Positions 26,758 through 35,487 of a stretch of DNA of 64,000 nt are shown in pieces. Position numbers and translations under genes: made by a program. Source of the DNA: Bacteroidota bacterium (GTDB lineage: Bacteria; Bacteroidota; Bacteroidia; Flavobacteriales; Flavobacteriaceae); the NCBI GenBank assembly GCA_023387965.1, contig JAEWHE010000009.1, forward strand, positions 124,001-188,000. Reading direction: 5' to 3'. The number at the start of each line of letters is the position of its first letter. Within the stretch, counting starts at the first letter, position 1. The notes beneath the pieces are model-generated. The model was not told where the DNA came from. It did not search any database and saw nothing but the letters and a program-made list of their open reading frames with translations.

Positions 26758-27399
26758 TTAAATTTCAGAATTATATTTGATTATTTTTCCCGGGTTTCCG
26801 ACCACCACGGCGTAATCAGGAATATCCCTTATAACAACCGCTCCAGCTCCTATCAAAGAATGTCTGCCAATACTTTTTACACCCGTCATAATAGTCGAGG
26901 CGATTCCCAGGTAAGCGTTTTCATCAATTTCAATGGATGCACCGATATTTGAGCCTTGAGAAAAAAAACAACCGGCTGCAATTTGGTTATGATGAGCAAT
27001 ATTTACGCCCATACTGATCATCACTGAATTTCCAATAACAGTATCGGGCATGATATTGGTTCCCGGTAAAATATAAACTGAATTCCCTATTTTCACATTG
27101 TCGTGAATGATTGTCTGCGGGTGTATAAAAGACGGTGCTGAAAATCCGGATTCTATTAATTCCTTCAAAATCTTTACTCTTACAGAATTTACTCCAATTG
27201 GAACAAAAACTGAAACATTTCTATCTATTTCATTAAACAAATAATCCCTGTTCCCTAAAACTTTTATGTTTTTCACCGAAGTGTGAATTAAGGTTTCATT
27301 GTCATCGATATACCCTATGATTTCATAAAATTCTTTGAGGTATTCTGCATAAACCTGTCCGTAAGTCCCTGCTCCTAAGATGATACATTTGTCTTTCAT
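26758..27399 (-). CDS. NeuD/PglD family sugar N-acetyltransferase
   Basis: A 213-residue left-handed beta-helix enzyme with an N-terminal Rossmann-like domain. It opens CIILGAGTYGQVYAEYL and IIGYIDDN, standard for PglD/NeuD. The catalytic His is in GVNIAHHNQIAAGCF, and hexapeptide repeats run to GAGAVVIRDIPDYAVVVGNPGK. It acetylates the 4-amino group made by the aminotransferase. It is immediately adjacent to the short phosphoglycosyltransferase gene with no gap. O-acetylation of sialic acid is a weaker alternative because neuABC lie 17 kb away. Confidence 0.87.
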   Translation of the reverse strand: MKDKCIILGAGTYGQVYAEYLKEFYEIIGYIDDNETLIHTSVKNIKVLGNRDYLFNEIDRNVSVFVPIGVNSVRVKILKELIESGFSAPSFIHPQTIIHDNVKIGNSVYILPGTNIMPDTVIGNSVMISMGVNIAHHNQIAAGCFFSQGSNIGASIEIDENAYLGIASTIMTGVKSIGRHSLIGAGAVVIRDIPDYAVVVGNPGKIIKYNSEI

Positions 27400-27401
27400 A
27401 T

Positions 27402-28007
27402 CTAATTGTTCCCGTTAAATCTTTCTACTGTGGCTTTTCCTTCTTGAGAAATTCCTTCTCTTATGACTACTTTTTTAATTGTCAGAAAAATAATTTTCAC
27501 ATCCAGCAAAAAGGAGATATTATTCACATACCAAACGTCAAGTTCAAATTTTTTCGTCCAAGAAATGGCATTTCGACCGTTCACTTGTGCCCATCCTGTG
27601 ATTCCCGGACGCACATTATGTCGTTTTTTTTGTTCTTCGTTATAAATAGGAAGGTAATAGGTGCGCAAAGGTCGGGGTCCAATGAGCGACATATCTCCTT
27701 TCAGAACGTTTATCAATTGGGGAATTTCGTCTAAAGAAGTTTTGCGGACGAATGATCCGATTTTGGTCATTCGATCTGCATCCGGCAAAAGATTTCCTTG
27801 TTCATCTTTTTTATCATTCATCGTCTTGAATTTTACGATGCTGAATATTTTTTCATTTAATCCCGGTCTGTCTTGAAAGAAGAAAGGTTTACCCTGATTG
27901 GCAAAATACAACGCGATGGTTACTACAACGAATAAGGGGCTCAAAATGACGAGACCTATAAAAGCTACCGAAAAATCAATTATTCGTTTTAAAAAATGTT
28001 TGTACAC
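27402..28007 (-). CDS. Phosphoglycosyltransferase (undecaprenyl-phosphate sugar transferase)
   Basis: A 201-residue monotopic enzyme with the canonical PglC layout. It starts KRIIDFSVAFIGLVILSPLFVVV for the membrane hairpin. The Asp-Glu motif is in KTSLDEIPQLINVLKGDMSLIGPRP, followed by RPGITGWAQVNGRNAISW. It starts a lipid-linked oligosaccharide by adding a sugar-1-phosphate. Its start codon overlaps the stop of the GT4 gene (TAATG). It is the second initiating enzyme within 1.8 kb. Confidence 0.92.
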   Translation of the reverse strand: MYKHFLKRIIDFSVAFIGLVILSPLFVVVTIALYFANQGKPFFFQDRPGLNEKIFSIVKFKTMNDKKDEQGNLLPDADRMTKIGSFVRKTSLDEIPQLINVLKGDMSLIGPRPLRTYYLPIYNEEQKKRHNVRPGITGWAQVNGRNAISWTKKFELDVWYVNNISFLLDVKIIFLTIKKVVIREGISQEGKATVERFNGNN

Positions 28008-29155
28008 TATAGTAATTTTTTATATTCATTTAAAATTTCATTCCAGACAAACCTGCGTTCATAATTTTTAATCATGATGTCACGGTTTTGTATTCCCATA
28101 TTGAGTGAAGATGATTTATTTTCAATGCACCAATTCATCTTATCTTTGAGTAGTTCTGAATTTTTCACAGGAATTATCCAGCCGTTTTTTCCATTTTCTA
28201 TAATTTCATTACAGCCATTGATGTCGGAAACGATACAGTTTAACTGCATGGCAGCTGCCTGCATCACCACATTGGGAAAACCCTCTCTGTAGCTTGGAAA
28301 TGTCAAGACGTCTGAAATAGCGAAATAAGATTTTACGTCGGTTTGGTAACCTGCCGAAATGATGTTCGGATTGTTTTGAATTGTTTGTAAGGTATTTTCT
28401 TCAAGCGGATCCAAATCAGACTCAAAAGCTCCTACCAGAACCAATTTTATATGAGGATTCTCAAGGTTAGAAAATGACGAGACTAATTCATTGATACCTT
28501 TATCACCTACCAAACGACCTACAAATAAGAAAACAAAATCCTCTGGCTGTATGCCTAATGATTTTCTCAGCGCCATCTTATCAGTTTCCGCACATAAAAC
28601 TGGGTCAAAAAAAGAGGTATCAATCCCATTGGAGCTTCCTTTTCCTAACACTTTCAATTTGGAAGATTTAGTAAATTTTTGTTCCAAAATAATTTCTTCC
28701 AGCCCATAAGAGTTTGGATAAACTTGAGTTGCACAGTGGTATGTAAGTTTTTCTATCAAGTTAAGCAGTTTTCTTTTATTGCCTTTAGAAACGAGTAAAG
28801 GCATTCCTGCTACAGTATGAAGTCTGTGCGGCACTCCTGAAATTTTAGCCGCCAGCATTCCCAGCAAACCTGCTTTTGGCGTGTGTGTGTGAACTATTTG
28901 GGGTTTTTCTTTTCTGAAAAATTCAATTAATTGAAAAAGTGCTTTAAGATCTTTAATAGGAGAAATCGTTCTGGTCATCTCAATACCGAAAGTTCTGACA
29001 ACTTCTGATTTGCTTACCTCCTCTAGAATTTCACCAGGACTTGAAATGCCGATCACTTCAAAACCGTTTTGGGACATGAAGTTTAACTGCCCTTTTAAAA
29101 GTCCGCGAAGTGACTGAGGAACTGTGGTAATGCGGATGAGCTTGGGATTATTCAT
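28007..29155 (-). CDS. Glycosyltransferase family 4 protein (PglA-like)
   Basis: A 382-residue GT-B enzyme. The N-terminal domain has QIVHTHTPKAGLLGMLAAKISGVPHRLHTVAG, typical of the PglA/WbpU-type enzymes that add the second sugar. The donor domain has FVFLFVGRLVGDKGINEL and REGFPNVVMQAAAMQ in place of a strict EX7E. It is coupled to the phosphoglycosyltransferase gene and is likely to extend its product. The donor is unknown; GalNAc or FucNAc are used by relatives. Confidence 0.88.
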   Translation of the reverse strand: MNNPKLIRITTVPQSLRGLLKGQLNFMSQNGFEVIGISSPGEILEEVSKSEVVRTFGIEMTRTISPIKDLKALFQLIEFFRKEKPQIVHTHTPKAGLLGMLAAKISGVPHRLHTVAGMPLLVSKGNKRKLLNLIEKLTYHCATQVYPNSYGLEEIILEQKFTKSSKLKVLGKGSSNGIDTSFFDPVLCAETDKMALRKSLGIQPEDFVFLFVGRLVGDKGINELVSSFSNLENPHIKLVLVGAFESDLDPLEENTLQTIQNNPNIISAGYQTDVKSYFAISDVLTFPSYREGFPNVVMQAAAMQLNCIVSDINGCNEIIENGKNGWIIPVKNSELLKDKMNWCIENKSSSLNMGIQNRDIMIKNYERRFVWNEILNEYKKLL

Positions 29156-29218
29156 TAATATCTTATTTTTTTTCCGATTTCAAAAAATATAAAAATATAA
29201 AAATATGGTAAATCAACT

Positions 29219-30352
29219 TTATTTAAGTTGCTGAAATTTTTTAATTGATTTACGCTCCTTTTCTGTGATTAATGGTATCATCAATATGATTGGAATCAAT
29301 TTCGCACGGTGTCTTATGTTAGTTCCAAAATTTGACGCTCCAAACGAAAATGCAAACGTCATTATGAAGATTGTTACGAACAGATATTTAGCCGTATCGG
29401 ATTTTTCATGGATTACTTTATTTTTAAAAATATTGTAGAAAATCGCAAGGTAAAAAAACGCATCTAAAAGTCCGATAGCTTGCCCGCCAGACCGCACAAG
29501 AAATGGAAGTAAGGGAGCAAATAAAAATGCGATTATCCTTATTGGTACAATCAACAAATCTGTAACAGAACCTTTTAAAACCAACCAGTCAGGATAGTTC
29601 GAGCCAGCATCTTCCTTCATTGCTCCTCCTCCATCAGAGGCCATTTCTAACGCACTTTCAAAAGACCCTCCAAATTTACTTAAACCGATACCCGTAGTGT
29701 TGATAAAAAAGAGTCCTCCAATCGATAAACTAACTACTAAAATTTTAGAATAAATGCTTATTTTCTTGGCGAATAATGTGAGGTACAATATAGCACCTAA
29801 AAATAGTGAAAAAACAGCGGAGTGAAAGATAGATGCCGCACATCCAGCTAACAAAAATATGCTGAAATTAGCAGCATTTTTATTTTTTAGGTATTTTATA
29901 AAATACAATACTGATAACGAAATGAAAAAATGGATGGGCTGCTCTCTTAATATGATGACAGACATAATTGCCATATTGGGAAATAGACAAGCGAACCAGC
30001 CCGCTCGATTTGCAAACTTGTAGTCCTTGGTAATCATGTACACTGCCTTATGTATTATGTAAACTGTACATATTCCCAAAATTAAATAAAAAAAACCCCA
30101 AAGCATTGGCTGGCGTCCTACTATAGAATAAATGACAGATCCTATGTAACCGTTGAGCAATGCCCCGTTCATAAAAATTTCTTGATAAGTATGCCCGTAA
30201 TTGTCGTTCATCATTCGATGAGCCCAATTATCGAACATAATAGTATCTCTACCCGCCTGAGGAAGGTTGGTGACAAAATACTGTATGTACCAGAGTACTA
30301 ACCTAAAAAGGAAAGCAACAGATAAAATCGTTAATATTTTATTTTTTTGCAA
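29219..30352 (-). CDS. Polytopic membrane protein, candidate Wzy O-unit polymerase
   Basis: A 377-residue protein with about nine or ten membrane segments and a large loop (about 225-265) rich in Gly, Asp and Lys. A late RHRAKLIP stretch may be functional. Polymerases of the Wzy class are poorly conserved and are recognised by topology and context. This is the only protein of that topology near the Wzx flippase gene at 33997. The assignment is therefore inferred. A PMT-type mannosyltransferase or EpsG-like role would look similar. Confidence 0.6.
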   Translation of the reverse strand: MQKNKILTILSVAFLFRLVLWYIQYFVTNLPQAGRDTIMFDNWAHRMMNDNYGHTYQEIFMNGALLNGYIGSVIYSIVGRQPMLWGFFYLILGICTVYIIHKAVYMITKDYKFANRAGWFACLFPNMAIMSVIILREQPIHFFISLSVLYFIKYLKNKNAANFSIFLLAGCAASIFHSAVFSLFLGAILYLTLFAKKISIYSKILVVSLSIGGLFFINTTGIGLSKFGGSFESALEMASDGGGAMKEDAGSNYPDWLVLKGSVTDLLIVPIRIIAFLFAPLLPFLVRSGGQAIGLLDAFFYLAIFYNIFKNKVIHEKSDTAKYLFVTIFIMTFAFSFGASNFGTNIRHRAKLIPIILMIPLITEKERKSIKKFQQLK

Positions 30353-30362
30353 TACTTAAATT

Positions 30363-31421
30363 TTATTGATTTTGGAATTCCGCTGTAATAATTTTCAAAT
30401 TACTTTGGATATTAAATTTTGAATCCACCAGATGACGGCCATTTTCTCCATGAATCAAAGTTAGTTCTTTGTTTAGAATATATTTCTCAATCAATTCAAA
30501 CCACTCGTTATCTTTTACTAAAAATCCATTGTAGTCATCGGTTACAACTTCTACATTCATTCCCACAGGAGAAGCCAGCGTCGCTATGCTGCAGCCCATA
30601 TATTGAATCAATTTGTAAGAACACTTACCTAGTTCCCAAGGGGTAAGTGCCAAAGGCATCACGCCGACGTCAAATTTATTAATTTCAATAACTTCCCGGT
30701 TTTCTTTCCAAGGAATAATATTTATAAAATCTTTCGTTTCTGCATGAGGCTGTGCACCAATGATATTGACATAAAAATCCGGGTACCTTTCTTTGATTTT
30801 GTAAAAAGTCGGCGTTAATTCTTCTATATATTTGTAGGTAGATGGAGAACCAATCCAGCCCAAAGTAAATTTAGAATTATCTTTATTGTCTATCTTTTTA
30901 TACTTGGTAACGTCAATCACCGTTGGCAATATTTTGATGTTTTGTGCCCCTGCATTCTTTGCTCTTTCGGCGAGATAACTGTTACCGGCAAAAACACACT
31001 TGCTGTTTTTCATCACCACATCAATTTTATTGTGAAGGAATTTTTTGATGTATTTGTTTGAACTTAAGTCATATTTATGAAAAATCGCATCGTCATAATC
31101 CACAATGTAATTTTTACCCATGCGGTTCAGCATGATTTCAAACCATGCAGGAAAATAAGGAAAAAGTTCTTTTTCGATTACAATCACATCGTACTTAAAA
31201 ACAGATAAGATGCTAAACAGTCTTTTGAAGTATCCTAGAATTAAATAGAATAATTTCAACTTACTTTTTTTGTATAAATAGGAAAGGTATCGGTCACTAA
31301 ACAAAGCCTGACTTTTTACCTGGTAGCCTTCTTTTTCCAAAAACGGAAAAAACTGGATGCTTCGTAGTCTGCTGCTCGCTCCAAGTTGGGTGTACTTTGT
31401 GTAATATATGACTTTGGGCAT
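30363..31421 (-). CDS. Glycosyltransferase family 4 protein
   Basis: A 352-residue GT-B enzyme. The N-terminal start KVIYYTKYTQLGASSRLRSIQFFP and the YDVIVIEKELFPYFP and NYIVDYDDAIFH blocks resemble the subgroup that reads VDYDDAIF. The second domain has FTLGWIGSPSTYKYIEEL, with GVMPLALTPWELGKCSYKLIQYM in the donor site. It lies 10 bp before the Wzy-like gene. Sugar specificity is unknown. Confidence 0.87.
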   Translation of the reverse strand: MPKVIYYTKYTQLGASSRLRSIQFFPFLEKEGYQVKSQALFSDRYLSYLYKKSKLKLFYLILGYFKRLFSILSVFKYDVIVIEKELFPYFPAWFEIMLNRMGKNYIVDYDDAIFHKYDLSSNKYIKKFLHNKIDVVMKNSKCVFAGNSYLAERAKNAGAQNIKILPTVIDVTKYKKIDNKDNSKFTLGWIGSPSTYKYIEELTPTFYKIKERYPDFYVNIIGAQPHAETKDFINIIPWKENREVIEINKFDVGVMPLALTPWELGKCSYKLIQYMGCSIATLASPVGMNVEVVTDDYNGFLVKDNEWFELIEKYILNKELTLIHGENGRHLVDSKFNIQSNLKIITAEFQNQ

Positions 31422-31506
31422 TGGTATTATTTTTCTTGATTACTTATAGCGTAAAACTAAAATCTGTAAAAATTATTTTTATTTAAATTTAAACCTATAA
31501 ATTATC

Positions 31507-32361
31507 TTATTTCAACTTCTTACGAATTAAATTTTTTACATAACCTAAAACTCCCGGCCATCTGGAAGGGTACATTTTCAAGACCTGAAAAAACGGTTTA
31601 AACGCGCGCTGGCTGTAGTAATCAATCAAGACCAGCGCTACCAGTTTATCTAAATAGCTTTTTTCGCTTTTTGATTTACCTTTATAATCAAATTGGTGAA
31701 ATCGTTTTTCCAATGGCATCACATAGTGAGCGCTTCGGTTTTCGGCGGCTATGAAATAAATTGCTGTTACCGAATCTACATACAGCAAATTATATTTTGA
31801 AAACAACTCGTACCAAAACTTCACATCTTCCCCATATTTCAATTGCTCATCAAACAAACCTGTTTCCAGCACTTTTGATTTTTTGACCAAAAGCGTAGAA
31901 GAATTAAATCTAGGATAAGGACTTGCCATGAATTCAAAATAATCTTCAACCTTCGAAGCTGCTTTTTTTTCAAATTTTCCGGACTCAAATACTTTTGATC
32001 CGGATTTGTAAAAACTCGTTCCAACACCGCCTACATCTTCCGAATCATTTGCGCTGAGCACTTCCGCCAATAATTCCAAGTGTCTTTCATGCCAGATGTC
32101 ATCGCCATCTAAAAATGCAATGTACTCGTTTTTTGCGGTCAAAATCCCTTGATTTCTCGCCGAAGAAACACCTCCGTTGGCTTTGCCTACAATGACAATT
32201 CTTGGGTCCGAAAAACCCTGAACGACTGCCAAGCTGTTGTCTTTGGATCCGTCGTTGACAATGATGAGTTCAAAATCTGTAAAAGTCTGAGCAAGTACAG
32301 ACGCAATGGTGTCCTGTATGCTTTTTTCTTTGTTGTATAAAGGAATGACCACCGAAATCAT
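31507..32361 (-). CDS. Glycosyltransferase family 2 protein
   Basis: A 284-residue GT-A enzyme with all standard blocks. It starts MISVVIPLYNKEKSIQDTIASVLAQTFTDFELIIVNDGSKDNSL. The DXD-type motif is FLDGDDIWHERHL, and FDEQLKYGEDVKFWYELFSKY carries the acceptor-site acidic residue. It overlaps the pyruvyltransferase-like gene by four bases (ATGA), so the two may act on the same residue. The donor is unknown. Confidence 0.9.
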   Translation of the reverse strand: MISVVIPLYNKEKSIQDTIASVLAQTFTDFELIIVNDGSKDNSLAVVQGFSDPRIVIVGKANGGVSSARNQGILTAKNEYIAFLDGDDIWHERHLELLAEVLSANDSEDVGGVGTSFYKSGSKVFESGKFEKKAASKVEDYFEFMASPYPRFNSSTLLVKKSKVLETGLFDEQLKYGEDVKFWYELFSKYNLLYVDSVTAIYFIAAENRSAHYVMPLEKRFHQFDYKGKSKSEKSYLDKLVALVLIDYYSQRAFKPFFQVLKMYPSRWPGVLGYVKNLIRKKLK

Positions 32362-33464
32362 ACGCAGTAAGTTTGAGTGAAATTTAAACGTGCTCTTTCT
32401 GTGGTTTCTGCTATATAAAGCGGATTTTTTACAGATTTCTCAAAAATGATGTTTTCGATTTCCACTGCAATTTCTTCCGGATTTACTTCTGCATCATGCA
32501 GACGATAGCTTTGCGGCTGGCCGACATCGTTTAAAAAATCTGTGCATTTGCGATGGTATTCCAGCAAAAAGAAAGGTGTCTGCGCATAACAGGCAAAAAT
32601 ACTCGCATGCAGACGGGTCGAAACCACCGCATCACACTCCGCAATTTTCAGGAACATCTCTTCTACTTTGGGCAGGTAAGGTACCACTTCGTAGTTTAGA
32701 TCTCCTGCCTGGTTTACGAGACTGATCATTTCACGCGTCAGCTTTTCATCACCCATCACCGGATTTCCGTTGAAAATGAAAAAACGAAATTTGATGTTTT
32801 TGTGTTTTTTTAATTTTAGAATTAATTCTTTGATGAATTGATTTCTGTTTACTTCCTTTTGGACATCTCCACCTGTATAACTTTCATAGTTACAGATGCT
32901 CAGTCCTACGATGTGTTCTTGTTTTGCTTCAATTTCAGGCCGCTGAAAATTGTAAATTTCAGGAAGCAGAGCCGCCAGGTCAAATGCTTTTACGGGCGCA
33001 TTCGGCAAATTATAACTTTTGGCCAATTGATAAGACTGGTCATCACGCAAGGCAAGAAAATCAAGCGTTTTTAGATATTCAATTGTATTTTTTTCTGCTT
33101 CTGAATTTTTATAGGGCCCAAGAGAAATACCGATTGCTCCGGTCTGCCCCTTGAATCCCAATTGTTTTTTCAATTTTGCATACGTACGCAAATCAGATTT
33201 TTTCAAAGAAGAGTGAAATGTCGAGCCACCTGCAGAAGTAAATACATCACTCATCAAAATGTCTTTTACTGTGCGGGCGAAATTTACATATCCTTTGTGT
33301 GCCGGATAAAATCTCGTTGGCGTATGGGTTTCAGGCAGGTCTCCTGCAAAAAAAAATTGCTCCGTAGAACCCCAATACTTTTTGCTGCCCCATGCTGAAA
33401 CTTCTACAAACGCATCGTCTCCCGAATTCTTTACTCCATAGTATCCGCTAAATATCGACTTCAT
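32358..33464 (-). CDS. Polysaccharide pyruvyl transferase family protein
   Basis: A 368-residue protein of the CsaB/WcaK family. It opens GYYGVKNSGDDAFVEV, the family start. It has GQTGAIGISLGPYKNSEAE, ALRDDQSYQLAKSY, and CDAVVSTRLHASIFACYAQTPFFLLEYHRKC near the end. Members transfer pyruvate from phosphoenolpyruvate to a sugar, although some homologues are glycosyltransferases. A pyruvyl ketal would add negative charge to the glycan. It overlaps both neighbouring genes by four bases each. Confidence 0.85.
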   Translation of the reverse strand: MKSIFSGYYGVKNSGDDAFVEVSAWGSKKYWGSTEQFFFAGDLPETHTPTRFYPAHKGYVNFARTVKDILMSDVFTSAGGSTFHSSLKKSDLRTYAKLKKQLGFKGQTGAIGISLGPYKNSEAEKNTIEYLKTLDFLALRDDQSYQLAKSYNLPNAPVKAFDLAALLPEIYNFQRPEIEAKQEHIVGLSICNYESYTGGDVQKEVNRNQFIKELILKLKKHKNIKFRFFIFNGNPVMGDEKLTREMISLVNQAGDLNYEVVPYLPKVEEMFLKIAECDAVVSTRLHASIFACYAQTPFFLLEYHRKCTDFLNDVGQPQSYRLHDAEVNPEEIAVEIENIIFEKSVKNPLYIAETTERARLNFTQTYCV

Positions 33465-34015
33465 AATTCTTTTACAATCATTTTTAAATTTCCTTTCGAC
33501 TTTTCCTTCATATAGATTTTTCCTTCTGCTTTAAGTTTATCGTATAATTCCAAATCTCTATGTTTAATAATTTTTCCTGGATTTCCTCCTACAATTGCTC
33601 CTCTTGGGACATTTTTTGTTACCACAGTTGAAGCACCGATAATCGCACCTTCTTCAATTACAACACCCGGAAGAATTGTAACATCACCGCCAATCCATAC
33701 ATTTTCATTTATAACTACACTTTTCGCGAAAGTTATTTCATCATAAGGAATAAGTGTTTCACTGTTATAATTATGATTTCCTGTATAAATTTTTAATCGA
33801 GGACCAATTATTGTCCCATCTTTAATTTCCACTTTTCCATAAGTTGAAATCCAAGCGTTTGGACCAATGTAAACATTTTTCCCAATGAATAAATTTTGAG
33901 GTTTTGAAACAACAATTGGATAAGATATGGAAGTATTTTCTCCTTTAGATCCCAGTTTTTTGATAACCTTACCTGAGGTAAATTTCCAATATAACTTTAC
34001 AATTTTATCAAACAT
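33461..34015 (-). CDS. Hexapeptide-repeat acyltransferase
   Basis: A 184-residue left-handed beta-helix acetyltransferase. ISTYGKVEIKDGTIIGPRLKIYTGNHNYNSETLIPYD includes the usual catalytic His in TGNHNY. Repeats continue through VWIGGDVTILPGVVIEEGAIIGASTVVTKNVPRGAIVGGNPGK. It resembles sugar O-acetyltransferases of the WcaF/LacA/NodL type. It overlaps the flippase gene by 19 bp. The acceptor sugar is unknown. Confidence 0.87.
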   Translation of the reverse strand: MFDKIVKLYWKFTSGKVIKKLGSKGENTSISYPIVVSKPQNLFIGKNVYIGPNAWISTYGKVEIKDGTIIGPRLKIYTGNHNYNSETLIPYDEITFAKSVVINENVWIGGDVTILPGVVIEEGAIIGASTVVTKNVPRGAIVGGNPGKIIKHRDLELYDKLKAEGKIYMKEKSKGNLKMIVKEL

Positions 34016-35472
34016 TCTTTATAATACTTAAAAAGTGAAAACAACAAAATAACTAAAATAATTACAGAAGTTAATATCCTGATTAATAAATCATTATAAA
34101 AATAAACACAAATAAACACAAGTGCAAAAAGCAATAGCCAGCTTGCTAAATTCCATTTACTGTAGAAAATTATTTTTGGTGCAATTTTTTTCGAAATGAA
34201 AAACGGTACAAATATCAGATAATTGAGTAGATAAGCCGCCATATAAGAAAAGGCAAAGCCGAAGGCACCATAAGATTTTAGGAAATAAAATATCACCAGA
34301 TTGGTCAAAGCCCATTGTCCCATACTGAAAACGCTGAGCCACATTTTATTTTTTATAATTAAATCACGGCTTACACCGCCTCTATTTGCGATGATCAAAG
34401 TTGATATAATTGACATACCGAGTATCGGCACGATTTCTTCTTCTCCATATTTTCCACCCAAAATTGCCGAAACGATTTCCGGAAAAAGTAAAAGCGGGAA
34501 CGCCAGACAAATAGAGATAATCCAACCACCGAAATAATTGAAAAATTCTTTTTTAGGTGTTTTCTCTTCTGATTTAGACAAAAAAATCGGCAGCAACACA
34601 TTGCTTATAGAACCGTTAAACATCTGTATCGCGGTCGAAAATATGATCACTGCAGTATAAAGTCCCAGTTCCCCATATCCATCTTGCTGGTTGACCAACA
34701 TCGTGTTGAGCACCCAAATGGTTGGCGCTACGATAAGTGTACTAAGCGAAGCCGGAATGGCAAATTTGTAGATTGTTTTTACATTTTGTTTCCAATTTTT
34801 TAAATTGGCTGAAACTTGGTGGATTTTACCTTCATTTCTCAGCAATTTCTGTAAAACAATCGAGACCAAAAAAATTGCAATCAGATTTCCCAGCAACGCG
34901 CCTGAAACGCTGCCATAGTAACCTCCAATGATGAGTCCGGAAAAGAGAAACAATCCCTGAAGCAGGTTAGAAACCGCATTTTTTTTATAAGCCTGAAAAC
35001 CCAGTAAGGCACCCATTTGTGTTCCGTTTAGCGCAACAAACATCAAAGTGAAACTGCCGATAACCAATGGAAGCTGCAGCCCTTTGTTGTTTAAGAGATC
35101 TGCCGAAATGATCCCTGAAAACAGCGCAATCAGCAGTGCTACAAATGTGCTCAGTAAAATAACCAATGAAAGCGATGCGCCCAGAATAGAGGAAGTTCCT
35201 GCTTTGTCATGGTCTTTGAGTTCAGAAACATATTTGGTCGTTGTCAAACCGATGCCGAGCGACGCAAAAATCAGGAAGTTGTCAATGGTTGATTTGATCA
35301 TACCGAATTCTCCATACTCATTAACCGTCAAGATACGGGCAAGAACGATGGAAGCCAATGTGAGTAAACCTCTGGAAATGAGTGTCCCGAAAGTCATCCA
35401 AAAAGATCCGTAGAGGACCTTTTTGGCAAAACTGGATTGATTAACTCTATTAAATATTAAACGAATTTTCAT
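33997..35472 (-). CDS. Polysaccharide flippase (Wzx-like, MOP superfamily)
   Basis: A 491-residue protein with about 12 to 14 membrane segments. The N-terminal SFWMTFGTLISRGLLTLASIVLARILTVNEYGEFGM is typical of RfbX/Wzx flippases (a GxxxSRGL-type start). It moves undecaprenyl-linked oligosaccharide across the inner membrane. Together with the Wzy-like protein it indicates a Wzx/Wzy-type pathway, in addition to the ABC type implied by wzm and wzt. It is downstream of the nucleotide-sugar dehydrogenase gene. Confidence 0.88.
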   Translation of the reverse strand: MKIRLIFNRVNQSSFAKKVLYGSFWMTFGTLISRGLLTLASIVLARILTVNEYGEFGMIKSTIDNFLIFASLGIGLTTTKYVSELKDHDKAGTSSILGASLSLVILLSTFVALLIALFSGIISADLLNNKGLQLPLVIGSFTLMFVALNGTQMGALLGFQAYKKNAVSNLLQGLFLFSGLIIGGYYGSVSGALLGNLIAIFLVSIVLQKLLRNEGKIHQVSANLKNWKQNVKTIYKFAIPASLSTLIVAPTIWVLNTMLVNQQDGYGELGLYTAVIIFSTAIQMFNGSISNVLLPIFLSKSEEKTPKKEFFNYFGGWIISICLAFPLLLFPEIVSAILGGKYGEEEIVPILGMSIISTLIIANRGGVSRDLIIKNKMWLSVFSMGQWALTNLVIFYFLKSYGAFGFAFSYMAAYLLNYLIFVPFFISKKIAPKIIFYSKWNLASWLLLFALVFICVYFYNDLLIRILTSVIILVILLFSLFKYYKECLIKL

Positions 35473-35487
35473 GTTTTTGCATAGCGA

